64,000 bases of DNA from Dillenia suffruticosa (taxonomy: Eukaryota; Streptophyta; Magnoliopsida; Dilleniales; Dilleniaceae): assembly GCA_033439265.1 (NCBI GenBank), contig JAVTVX010000013.1:4924501-4988500 (forward strand), given 5' to 3'. The notes below the pieces were generated by a model, which had not been told where the DNA came from, ran no database searches, and saw only the letters and a program-made list of their open reading frames with translations. Within the stretch, counting starts at the first letter, position 1. Every line of letters starts with the position of its first letter. The translations under genes and the position numbers were made by a program. Of the stretch, positions 11,640 to 25,798 are shown one piece after another.

Positions 11640-14600
11640 TCTCCCACTTGCACATTAGGGCATTTCACTTCCGTCAGTCACAAGATCGCAATTCATGCAA
11701 TCTATCGCATCACCCTACTGGACTTTCATACTGGATTGGGCGTCGTGCGACCAGCGAGTACACTTGCAAGCAAATACTTCTCGATACACCTGTTAGGATG
11801 ATCGAGTAGTCACTGTTAGTATAAAAATAACTCACTATACCTCAAACTCAATGCATTTATATCCATCGAGCCACTTTCCTCATCGAAAGTGATCCCCAAT
11901 CAATTGCTCGACTATGTATTCACCATTATGTTTGAATCCCAGCATAGATTAACATAACAGGTCGACCTGTGAATACATGACAATGATGTAATGTTTATTG
12001 GTTTTCCTTTTCCCAAACTCGAATCTATCGGTCTCAATTCAACTGTTTTCCTAGACCTGCCCCTTAGACCTCAATTTATCTTCCGGGCCATAGGTAAACA
12101 GACTAAAGTAGCAACACTGAACCAAAACTTCTAGAGACAGCCGAAAGTAATAAGGGTATAAGAGATCTCACCCAATGGATCTCAGGTCTCACACAGTGGG
12201 AACGGGGATCAAGATCAAACTATCGTCTCAAATAATAGCTCCCACTATCCCATGGTCGTCTCATCACACGTGGTATGAAACACGTGCCACAGTATTATTC
12301 CCCCATCTCTCAAAGGGCATATGTCAGATTTCTCTAACACTGTACAGGTACGGGACTCAGTCCACACATAAGACTTTACCCTGAGATCTCAGAGAAAGCA
12401 TCTCAGAGACAATATCACAAATCACAGGTGATATCTGAGATCTCAAACCTGGCTTCTTACAGGCAACATGGATGTGGGTATTTCCATGTCGGTCATATCG
12501 CATATGACCTCATCTTGAACACATATTAGGGCGACTTATGTTCTAATAGGGCTACTCTCAAAGCCTCTTACGACTAGAATCTGTCTCATCTCCACTCACT
12601 CAGAGTCGGAGGTGGTCACTCGTGTGAGAGAGTCGACCATGCCTGCCTGACACATATTTTATCACAAGATCACAATATATGACAATAAATGATGCATGAA
12701 ATAAATATGTGACCCAATAATGCATACATGTCATATATTAAAATAAACATCTAAAACAGTATATAAGGAGAAATGTTAAAGTACACTAAATCCAATGATT
12801 CCTTATCTCACAAAGGAATCTCTTACAACGGGTTTTTTGAAGAGATCAGCTCTCATGCTGTATGTCAAGGTGTACTTAGATGTCACAATATCCTACTCGG
12901 TAATATCTCTCATAAAATGGTCTTCGGTATCAATGTGTTTGGTTTTACTATTATACTTAGGGTCTCATTTGTTGACAGTGTCGGTCTGATTATCACAATA
13001 ATCATCACTGACCTCCCACTATCTGTCACAACCCCTAAGTCTTCCAGAAAATTTTTGAAGCCAACCATTCTCATGAACTGCAATTGAGCATACTATAAGC
13101 TCAGTCTCTATCGTAAATAGAGATATACAGGTTCTCTTCTTATTGCTCTAAGAAGATAAAACCTTTTTGCGTTTATTCATATCACTACTCCCAGTCAGTA
13201 TCTGAATCCCAGACGCAAATTACCTCATCCGTAACACATGGAGAGATCCGCAGTTTAAATGAGATATTTCAGAATCCTTTTTCACTGCTCTACAGTAATC
13301 CCTTCTAGGATTCTATTAATACCTACTCACCAGATCTATCATAAAATAAATGTCTGGTCATGTATGCCTCATCGCATACACTAGAAATGTATTTTGCACT
13401 GGAATAAGGGATTCTGCTCATCTCCCTTATTTCTTTATAAATTTTAGGACATGTGTCAAGATTCAGGTCTTTTTCCTTTAGCGATAAGAGTATCTTTTAG
13501 GTTGTGTTCGTTATTCTTGAAATGCTTAAGAATTTACCTGATGTAAAACTCTTGTTAAAGAGTCAACACCATTCTCAAACGATCCCTATGGATCCAAAAT
13601 CTGAGAATGAACTAAAACCTCATAACCACGTTACAATGGTCATTGGATACTCTCTGTTGTTCCCGGGCAACAGAATGTCACCTGCATATGAGAACATGAT
13701 CATAAAGGAGTTATCATGACGTATCAGTTATATACAATGATCCTACTCGATCATTACAAAAACATAAGATATCACCTTCTCGTGAAATCTCAAGCACCGC
13801 TATCTAGATGATGACTTAAGGTCGTATTTTGATTTCTAAAATCAATAGACATTATCCACCTGATCTACTAGAACGAACCCAGAGGGATGCTCCATGTAGA
13901 TCGTCTCATTTAGACTTCTACTACGAAAACGGTCTTTACGTCCTTGTGATGTGATTCTTGATATATGTTCGTAACAATCGCTGAAAGATAAACGGATTAA
14001 GATAAATTGGATTATGACTCCTCGATAATCCACCCCTCAGTCTAAGTGTAACCCTTGGTTACTAAACGGGTCCTTTACCTCTTCATCAATCCGTTAACCT
14101 TTATCTTGACGTTGAGAACCTACTTGTTCCCAATAGTCATTCTGCCCTCAAGCTAATCAACTAGGTCCCAGACCCCATTGATTCTCATCAACTCTTTCTC
14201 TTCATTTATGGCTTTCAATAAACGGTCTTTTGCTTCTTTTGCAGAACCCTCGAGAGCCTCTCGGACCGTTTTAGATTTTTCATCATCCTCTAGAGTCGCA
14301 ATGAGGGTCTCACCCTCAATCGAGAAAACAACGTTTAAATACGCATGCTCGATGCTCTTAGGAGGATAGAAAAATCTTTACCTTTTGATGGATCGCTCCC
14401 ACTGGGATCAAGATTCATAGTGGATTCTTGTATCCCGCCGCTGGGCTCCTCGAACCGTTATGCTCATCCATCGCATAAAAGGTAAGGTCCAAATTGATTT
14501 CTCCTCTCTTAGGGAAATCATTCTCAAGAAATATGGTATTACGAGACTCAATATTAATTATAGTGTCGTCCATGTTCACCTAATAACACGTATTTTCTCG

Positions 14601-16639
14601 CGGGCCTAACTCACCATGTGAATGCGAAAAATCGTGACACAACCCCATAATCTCAAGTGGCTCAAGTGGCTAAGGTCAGGCTGTCTCCCTGTCCAAAACT
14701 CAAATGGGGAACTGACTAATAGTCAGTAGTCTCGTAAAACTCTTCTCGAAACAGAGCCTCATGTGTAGTTTAGACAAATACTTGCGTTCTCGCTCGGTTC
14801 TGAGAGTCTCTACTTTCAAATCTAACTGATTTTCCATTTCGCTTATGAACCTCCTGAAGCAGTCTAATGCTTCAGATTTATACAAGATCAGATAGATGAA
14901 CCGAAACGCATATAAGCGTCTATAATTATATACACAACTCCATTTCTGGCTCTCATACTCATAAGACCACAAAAATAAAGGAAGGCACAATGGTCTAACT
15001 GCAATGGAGTCCCAGCTCTCATTGCATTGTCAAATGGTTTTCTTGTCATTTTGCCGGCTAGGCAAAATTTACATACGGGTAACTCGAATGTGGTCAGCGG
15101 GTCCAATAAAGCTCTCGCTAATAACCGATTCATCATCTCTTACCCCATATGTCTAAATCTACTATGTCATTCATTTATATCATCATATACGCAATCAGAT
15201 ATAAAGACAATAGTAGAATGACAAGAAACCATTAGAAGGAGTGGCACCCACTGCATACATTCCATCATGGATTAAAACCAGAATAATTTAGAAAATTGTC
15301 GTATTAAAAGAAAGGAATAATTTCACGCATATCTTAGTCAATTTTAAATAAGGTACTAATTGTAGATTCGTCGAATGCCTACAGTATTAAGAACGTCATG
15401 GCAAGTGTTGTTCTCTCTGACAACGACAAATGCTCTGTCCTTAACGTAAATCCTCCAAACTTAAGGATTCATTTGACGGATTACGCACTCCTATCTCGAG
15501 TTACGTGGTCGGTTGCTCCTGATTTCAAAGAAGAGAAATCAGCGAGTATTATAGTGAATAAGACAAATCTCAAACCACGTAAAGAAGAAGGATATTAATT
15601 TCTACTCGTCACACTCACGAGCGAAATGACCAAATCTACCTCAAACGTAGCAATTTCTTTGGTCTAATCAAATTTCTTTTTCTTGCATTCTTGTACCTCG
15701 TTGTCGGTTTTCTCGGATGATTTTTATTACCTAGATCTCGAGTCTTATTCGCATGCTTATGCTATATGCTATTAGCTTAGCGCCGGAGAAGTCCTTACTC
15801 GACTCCTCTGAATAAGCATGACTCGAGTGTGGCCTACTCGCCTCTAGGTGCTCTTTATCGAGCTCACAATATTTATTCATGTCAACGAAAGTACGAATAC
15901 TTTCATCAAATGTGAGGTAGGATTTCACAGTTTCTCATGAAACAGGTAAAAACTGGATCACATCCAGTACCTTAATTCCATCCAAAATTTGCTCGTCCGT
16001 ATATTTTAACTCGGTGATCATACTCGACATTTACTTCATTGTATGATTAACCCTTTTTTTTTTGCATCCTCACATAGGAGCCGAAGAGAGCAACACAATG
16101 CTCTTATGGGACGAGTCGAACCGACATGTCCATAGAATATGACTCGAAAAACGAGATTAAGTCATCGTATATGCCACTGATAAGCATTGCCCTAATTTGG
16201 CAAATCTTTTATATCATACACGATAGATCTCTTTATCTCGTATACCCTGAGGCGTGGTGCCCACCCTGGGGCCCATCATCTCGTGTCTCAGATTCCCGTT
16301 AAATTTTGTCTCTCGAGAATAAACTGAATCTACTGATAAAATCGCGCAGATCACATCATTCTGTTTACTCTCCTTGCAAAAATTTAATACGACAGTTCTC
16401 AACGTATTAAGAGATACATTTGTGACTTGGAGATGCTTATTATCACATTTTTGTACGCCCTACGAATCATCAAGACCAAAATGACTTGAGTACGACCCCA
16501 AAGCAAGCATATGAGTCAACGGACACCATACACCACAACTCAGAATCCCATTTTACCATTTGAATTGTGATTCGGCACACAAAAACCCACAAAAAGTCAC
16601 ATTTATGGATATAGGACCCCAAAAAATTGAAAAAAATCA

Positions 16640-17110
16640 ATTTTAAGCGACCTTACGCGCCTCCCGGGGCCCACACGAGCCGCCGCTCGCCGGTGGCGCT
16701 ATCCACTCGCCGCCACGCGCCGGCAGCGGCCTGCCGCACGCGCCAGACGCACAGCGCACCTCACACGCGCCGCCACGCGCCTAGCGCGGCTCAGCTCATG
16801 CGCGCCCAGTCGAGGCGCGCGGCTCACGCGCGGAGCCGGATCTGACCGGGTTGGTCAACGGGTTAGGGTTGACCCGACTGACCCGGTCAACGGGTTCGGT
16901 CCGACCCGGTCAATGGTCCGGGTTTGACCAGGTCGGGTCGGTCCGGGTCTGACCAGGTCGGGTCGGTCCGGGTCATGGTCCGACCCGACCGCTACCTGCC
17001 CTTGCTTCACGCGCCTGCCAGACGTGCCTCCTGGAGCGTGCGTGTCACGCGCCCGCGGGTCTGGGTCGGGTCTTCTTCACCCGACGGGTCTTGCAACGGG
17101 TTTTTCGACC
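16640..17110. other. GC-rich leader segment of the copia fossil
   Basis: A sharply GC-rich island inside an AT-rich window. It lies between the 5' LTR and the gag area of the minus-strand copia element, so it is probably the untranslated leader. It contains repeated 'cgcgccgccacgcgcc'-like words and a 28-bp direct tandem duplication built on 'gaccaggtcgggtcggtcc' (about 16927-16975), plus several copies of 'gacccggtcaacgggtt'. Open frames across it on the plus strand are by-products of base composition. Confidence 0.6.
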
Positions 17111-17615
17111 CATTTTCTTAAAAACACCAATCCGGCTGTTTTTTCTTGCATTTTTCGACTGGGAAAAATTTGTGGGCATCCTCCAAACATCCTACACTCG
17201 ATTTTAGGAGGATTCAAGCCCAAAAATGGTGGGACTCAACCACCCCAGTCGCGGCCCTCCACGGCTATTCGGAAATCCCGGTTTCTGGCAATCAAAACTC
17301 ATATTAAAAGGCATAAAACAATAGATCTAGATGCAAGAAATACATTTATAATTTTTTCATGCATCGATCCGCTTTCTAAAGCCACAGATCTAAGGGTTTT
17401 ATGTTCGTAGGGTCGCAAACTTCGACCGGACTTTTCTTGACCTAACCATGCTCCGAAAATTAAACAAAAAATATATTTGAAATCCCTGGGCCATGGGTAT
17501 TCCTACGGTGTTCTCGGATTCACGAAACTCATCCGTGATTCGGACCCCAAATTTTATACCCTATATTTTTCTACCCGAAAAATCCGAAAATTATTTTTAA
17601 ATTAAATCCAACGTA

Positions 17616-17628
17616 GCTCTGATACTAA
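17616..17628 (-). promoter_or_regulatory. primer binding site, initiator-Met tRNA type
   Basis: Directly inside the 5' LTR, the minus strand reads TTAGTATCAGAG, close to the plant copia consensus TGGTATCAGAGC. This fixes the element's orientation as minus, in agreement with the coding remnants. Confidence 0.8.
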
Positions 17629-18131
17629 TGTTGGATTTTTAACATTTTCATGCAGTGGAAGCATACAATAATTTTCGGAAAATAAAATAGATCGGGTTTA
17701 AGATATCTCAATTCGTAGAATCTTCAAGTGACACGTTCTTTGATCCGATTTCGCAGTCGGGATGGTGATCACGAGGTTAGTCGAATCACCACCACAGTGT
17801 CACAACGCCTCAACCTTCATGTCCGGTGAATCGTTTGACGTTGGGAGATTTTCCTACGCGAAAATCTCCATCCCTCTCTCTATTTTCTCTCTCTGGAGAA
17901 TATGTGAAACCCTAGCCATCTTCCCTCATCATAGTTACTGTTCACGCCACTAGAAAGGAGAAGGAGACTTTCCTCCATGGTTCCCTCTCACAGAAGGAAG
18001 GTAAGACCAATTGCACTTAATTGGTGGGGGGTTACCAAATAATATTGGTTAATGTTGATAAATAATAATGGGAGTTACCCCATTATCTCATTCTTACCAA
18101 AATGCCCCACAATGGGCATAAATAACCTACA
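17629..18131 (-). repeat. copia 5' LTR (right copy)
   Basis: A 503-bp partner of the left LTR with the same terminal bases. As the upstream LTR of a minus-strand element it would hold the promoter. The right-hand target duplication copy ttctc follows at 18132-18136. Confidence 0.92.
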
Positions 18132-18136
18132 TTCTC

Positions 18137-18235
18137 GATTAACAGAATCTAGAAGAGCAAGGATCCGAGACAAGATGAAGGCATACTGCATCTCATCTTC
18201 TTTGAACAATGAATAGAAAAGAAATCAAACCAATC
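18137..18235 (-). mobile_element. LINE-type relic, upstream piece beyond the copia insertion
   Basis: This stretch would be contiguous with 11129 before the copia insertion, given the 5-bp duplication at both LTR edges. On the minus strand it should be the part of the non-LTR element just upstream of the WENRN motif. It is short and degraded and I see no further motif, so assignment rests on position. The right boundary is a guess where sequence becomes AT-rich. Confidence 0.4.
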
Positions 18236-18965
18236 TGGTATTATATTTCTTTAACTATAAATTCTAAATTTGAATAATAAAAATAGAAAAATTGAATTTG
18301 GGAAAGTCAAAATCCTTCACAAAAAACCCTATAGTGTTCGGATTAAATTAATCGGATAAAACACGGATACCGATAAGAGGTAACTCACTTTTAAAAAAAA
18401 AAAAACAATGAATAGGAAAGAGAATTTTTTAACTAGATTTTCTTTGGTTGAAAGGATTATCCACGTGCTCCCCATATGAAATTTTGATTTTTTTTTTTGT
18501 AAGAAATTTGAAACTTTCACCGGACAAAACGGATCGCCATCTACTTCCTTAAAAGGTCAGGAGAATGCACGAAAGATTGGAGCTTTCTAAACTTGCATGA
18601 TATTCTAATCATGTAGTTCATTACTTATTTATGGACAATACATTTTATTTATCATGTTTGACAGAAATTTATGAATCATTATGTATACGATTAAAAAGAT
18701 TAAAAAAAAAAAGAAAAGGAAAAAGAAAACAAATACCACAATTTTTTTGGATGAAATTTGCGATTGTAATTGATTTTTTTGTGATGACTGTAAATTTAAT
18801 TTGGTAATTTGCCCCTACAATATTTTATTTCTAAAAAGAAAAAAATAAAATAAAATGGTGCAAAAACGTTTCGCCCCCTATCAAGTCCCCAAAAGCAGAC
18901 AAAGCTTTTACTAACCCTGACCGGCGTTGTTAGGACTTTCCAAAATTAACATTAACCACCCGACC
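18236..18965. other. AT-rich spacer with SINE-like tail, upstream of PRMT
   Basis: No gene. The segment 18320-18395 carries the dispersed SINE-like tail (gattaaattaatcggataaaa followed by 'cggataccgataa'). The rest is AT-rich with A and T runs. The last 100 bases form the PRMT promoter. Confidence 0.5.
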
Positions 18966-18968
18966 TAG

Positions 18969-18977
18969 TATTTAAAT
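18969..18977 (+). promoter_or_regulatory. TATA-like element of the PRMT gene
   Basis: The word tatttaaat lies about 90 bases before the PRMT start codon, at a plausible distance for a short leader. Position and composition only; not tested. Confidence 0.4.
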
Positions 18978-19014
18978 CAAACAAACTCGTTCCTGCAGCC
19001 GCCATTGCCAAGCA

Positions 19015-19050
19015 AAACCCTAAAAATCGTTTCCTTAACCAAAACCCTAA
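19015..19050 (+). promoter_or_regulatory. paired teloboxes in the PRMT leader
   Basis: Two copies of AAACCCTAA (19015-19023 and 19042-19050) sit between the TATA-like word and the ATG. Teloboxes are known in plant promoters and leaders of translation-related and proliferation-linked genes and can recruit Telomere Repeat Binding factors and Polycomb complexes. A role here is inferred. Confidence 0.6.
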
Positions 19051-19067
19051 AACTTTCCAAGGAGAAC

Positions 19068-22390
<3,323 letters not shown>

Positions 22391-22797
22391 TCTGGTTTAA
22401 GTGAGACCATCATTCACAATTTCTACAGTTCCATTATTTGATGCAGTCAATTGTGTTATGGCTATTATTTTTGGTGCTTGATTATTCAATGGAGAATGAA
22501 GCAGGTTGACTGCCTCAAATTTCCTATGTAACAATGCTTTCTCTCTTGTTTCCTCAAATGCTGAAATATTAAATCATTTTGTACCAAATTTTGTTAGTTT
22601 ATTATTTACTCCAGCTTTTGCTACGTATGGTTTCTTATGTGCATTCTCTTTTTAGTTATTTTTTTTTCCCAGGCAAGAGGGAAGGACTCGAACCTTGGAC
22701 TTTTAAAGCGACTTCACACTAGTTTGATGCTGTCCCCATATTATCCTCATGAGAATTTATTATGGTTGAAGTGCATACATTGATTTTCTGCACCAGT
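22391..22797. other. PRMT 3' flank with a possible SINE fragment
   Basis: Contains the PRMT 3' UTR and flank; no gene. Around 22670-22735 the minus strand reads a tRNA B-box-like 'ggttcgagtcc' in a 65-bp stretch that could be the head of a minus-strand SINE. It has no clear A box or tail, so it is only a candidate. Confidence 0.3.
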
Positions 22798-22799
22798 AA

Positions 22800-25482
22800 A
22801 AAATTGCATTCCAATCACGAAAACTGAAGAGTACGGTACCTTTCTTGTTAACCTGGTATCACCAATACAGCATTTTTTTTTTCAAGTTAAGATGGCTAAA
22901 ATTTTTTTTCTAAGTTGAGCTAAATGCAGATGATACATTTAGGACACCTGATGAAAGACCCTCTCCATTTTGATCACAATGGCATGAAGTGGGATATACT
23001 ATAGTTCTTGTTTGCTGCTTTGTGACTGTATTTTACTAAGCTGCCTTCTATGTACGTTTCTTTAATGCCTGAACAATATCCTCGACTCCTTTGCTAATCC
23101 TCTGCTTCCGGTCAACTGTTTTACTCTCTTTTTCTGTCTTAACACCTTTACCTGTAGTAAGAAAAGTATGGAAGGGTCCTATGTTTATATAAAGCAAGAT
23201 ATTCAAAACCAAACTCTTTTGGTTAAGTGGTCAAGGGTATTCTACCCCTTTAAACAGAGATATTGAGTTCGAGCATTAGGAATAACAAAAAAAAAAATAA
23301 GAGAATTAATCCCTAAAATAAATCCTACAATACTTGAATTGAATTAGTCGGATAAAATCTAAATATCGATGATAAAAAAAAAAGAAAAAAAAAGCAAGAT
23401 ATTCAAAAAGGCTAAATACCAAATATGAGATTTTATTAAATTACAATTTTTGAGGGGGAATCCAGTTCGTCAACCTCATCATCATCGTCATCTACATCAG
23501 CATCCTGATCCCCTAAGTTCATGTTCATCTAATCATCTTGAGAGTAATTTTAATGTTTTGTCATACCCTGATGCATACAATAAAGGATATCAATATGAGC
23601 ACAAATCAGTGAAACAGCATTATGGTATTAACCATAACCTCTAAGCTATTGCAGTCAATTACCCCCATTGATTTCAGAATCTTTTCCATTTCAGCCTCCT
23701 TTACATATTTAATAACAAAAGGTTCTCCTGAGGTCCTATCCAGCAGGATAAGATGTCTTGCCAGTGAGTTATTGAACTTGTGCAAAGGCACTTCTCAGAC
23801 AGAGGTTGTCCGCAGATGGAACCCTGTGAGTTATTGAACTAATGTGAAGTATAATTTCCAACTTCATTGTAGTGCATCCTGTGGATATCTAAACTTGTTC
23901 AGATGGAACCTTGTGATCATTATCTTTTGGGAGACAAATAGAAGATAATGCACAAACTGCAAAGTTACATGTGCTGAGGTGGCACAGGAGACACAATTTT
24001 GCCAGATTAGCACTTAAACAGTAAAGCACCCCAATGGTTGTTGTCTATCGCACATACAGGGTCTCAAACATCTTTTGAATGCTTGTCAAGGCTTGAGTGT
24101 CACAAGATACAAGTAGGAATCTAACGAGATCAGAAACAACTTTAGTTATGTTGTGGTACAGTTATGCGGGGATCAATATCAACAGTAAGTCCACTATATT
24201 ATACAAAATTATTTGTGTAGCCTAACTTGTCTCGAAAATATTAACTTGTCAGGGTGACAAAATATTCATGACTAATCACCCCACCAGTTGTACAAACTAC
24301 AGTAATTCAAACATGCAGCATTTAGTGGACACTTATTGAGATTGAGCTCCCGATTTCCTTTAACTGTTTCCAAGTCCACTCGATGGTTTGCCGAGGTCTG
24401 AAAACCACCAATTGTGATCACCTGCCTATCAGCCTCAGGGAAACAGCAAAGGCACACTCCCATGATTTATGATCAATACACTCATTTTCAGTCTTCGTTT
24501 CTAAGAACTACATGCCACCAATGTTTTCATTAATATTCCGAAGTTTCCCAAATAGATACTAATAAGAATTTTTTCCCCCACCATGGCTTGAAAACTAGTC
24601 TCAATGCTAAGCAAAGCATGAAGATGGTGATGATCTCTGCAGTTCTTTATATCTTTTTGTATCTGGTAACAATGCCATCACATGCCATTATCGAAATTGA
24701 TATAAGGTAAAATACCTCCGCCAACTAAAGGTATCCACATTATTCAACTTGCTTTGGGAATGATGTTGTCACAAAACCAACATACACTCCACAAATAACT
24801 TGGTTGAAGATAATGAAAGCTTTTACCTTAGGAACTGGGGATGGAGCCTTGTTGCATGCTTTGGTAATATCCTTACAGAGTAACTTTACCGGTTGATCAA
24901 TTTGCTTGACCACATATCCTGACACATCAGTATCGGAAAATCCCATGATCTGCAAGCCCCCAAAAAGGATCCAAATTTATCATTAGAACATATTTTCTAC
25001 AATGATAAGATGTTTAAAGAATGGCATGGTTGTCCAAGATCAAGCTCAAAATTCATCAGAACTAGTTAGTTCCATCAATAACTCAACAAAAGTCAAAAGA
25101 ACTCAGAACCGAATGAGCATAAACTCACATCCTGACAAGCCCTCTCAATGATCTTGTACTTCAAAACACATTGCCCTTTAGTCTTGCTCAACTAACTAGA
25201 AGTAGCTGGACACAAAATAACTGAATAAATTCTATTCATCTAATTGTATTCATTCACTTTGTCTGTGCCCTACATGTAATTATATTCATCTAATTGTAAC
25301 ATTATTAATTGAATAAATCCTAAAACACAATTAATAATAAGAACATTGAAAGGACAAATTTTTTACCTCCAATTTACCTCCCTTTTCCACAATATCAATG
25401 ATCAGAATCCAATCCGTTTCTTGCTTCTTCAAATTACAAACATTCCCAATTCTCAATAATTCAGAATTTTGATACCTGGCTA
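22800..25482 (-). pseudogene. decayed duplicate of the Canopy-like gene, lacking exon 1
   Basis: A diverged copy of the gene at 29615-34197, same strand. Counterparts are visible for exon 7 (about 22990-23151), exon 6 (23450-23570), exon 5 (23665-23745), exon 4 (24832-24953), exon 3 (25134-25198) and exon 2 (25377-25482). Similarity also covers introns and the 3' flank, starting near 22800. The signal-peptide exon is absent. In the exon 3 copy a 2-bp loss turns GAC-TCT-GAA into GAC followed at once by TAA, and the exon 2 copy is 2 bp short near its start. Several splice sites survive. It cannot make the family protein; it is a segmental-duplication relic rather than a processed copy, since introns are kept. 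Confidence 0.85.
23215..23375 (+). repeat. SINE-like element inside the Canopy pseudogene intron
   Basis: The best copy of the dispersed family: a tRNA-like head (ggttaagtggtcaagggta, then a B box 'gagttcgagcattagg'), an A run, then the tail 'ttgaattgaattagtcgg' with 'ataaaatctaaatatcgat'. The intact Canopy gene lacks it at the matching place, so it inserted after the duplication. Confidence 0.55.
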
Positions 25483-25798
25483 CAAATTAAAAATAAAATA
25501 AAATATAAAAAACACCGCAACAAAAAATTCAAAAAAAGTACAAAACCCACCAAACAATTGACCAAACAAACAACATTAACAGGATAAAGAAGAGGCAGGA
25601 AAGAACACACTAGACTCGTGAAAGATATTAAAGTGGAAAAGTACCTCAATTTCAGGCAACCATTAGAAGCATCCAGTGGCATGTCATTTGCCTGAAAACT
25701 ATGGTAACCAGCAATTAATGTATCCAACACGTAGAAGTTACACAGACCTTGAAAAATTGCTTCGGGTATACCTCAACAAGTGCCCATATAGATCAATT

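Larger units (their letters stand above)
11135..18131 (-). mobile_element. Ty1/copia LTR retrotransposon, fossil
   Basis: An almost 7-kb element on the minus strand with LTRs at 11135-11639 and 17629-18131, both with TG...CA ends, flanked by a 5-bp target duplication. Just inside the right (5') LTR is a primer site of the initiator-Met tRNA type (reads TTAGTATCAGAG on the minus strand); just inside the left (3') LTR is a purine tract (AAGTGGGAGA). Coding remnants follow copia order on the minus strand: gag/protease area about 15.6-16.6 kb, gag-pre-integrase (CKFCLAGKMTRKPF) near 15.0-15.1 kb, reverse transcriptase (ETIYMEHPSGFV) near 13.85-14.0 kb, and the RNase H end (KHIDTEDHFM) near 12.9 kb. 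Coding capacity is lost: no open frame in the body exceeds about 100 codons, so there are well over ten breaks. LTRs differ at roughly 3% of sites, suggesting insertion one to several million years ago. Confidence 0.92.

Noticed and set aside
16627-17410. Plus-strand open frames across the GC-rich island
   Set aside because: They run antisense to the copia fossil and reflect base composition only; no domain is recognised.
22670-22735. A tRNA gene suggested by 'ggttcgagtcc' on the minus strand
   Set aside because: No A box or cloverleaf stems could be built around it; at most a SINE fragment. The same holds for 61960-62040.
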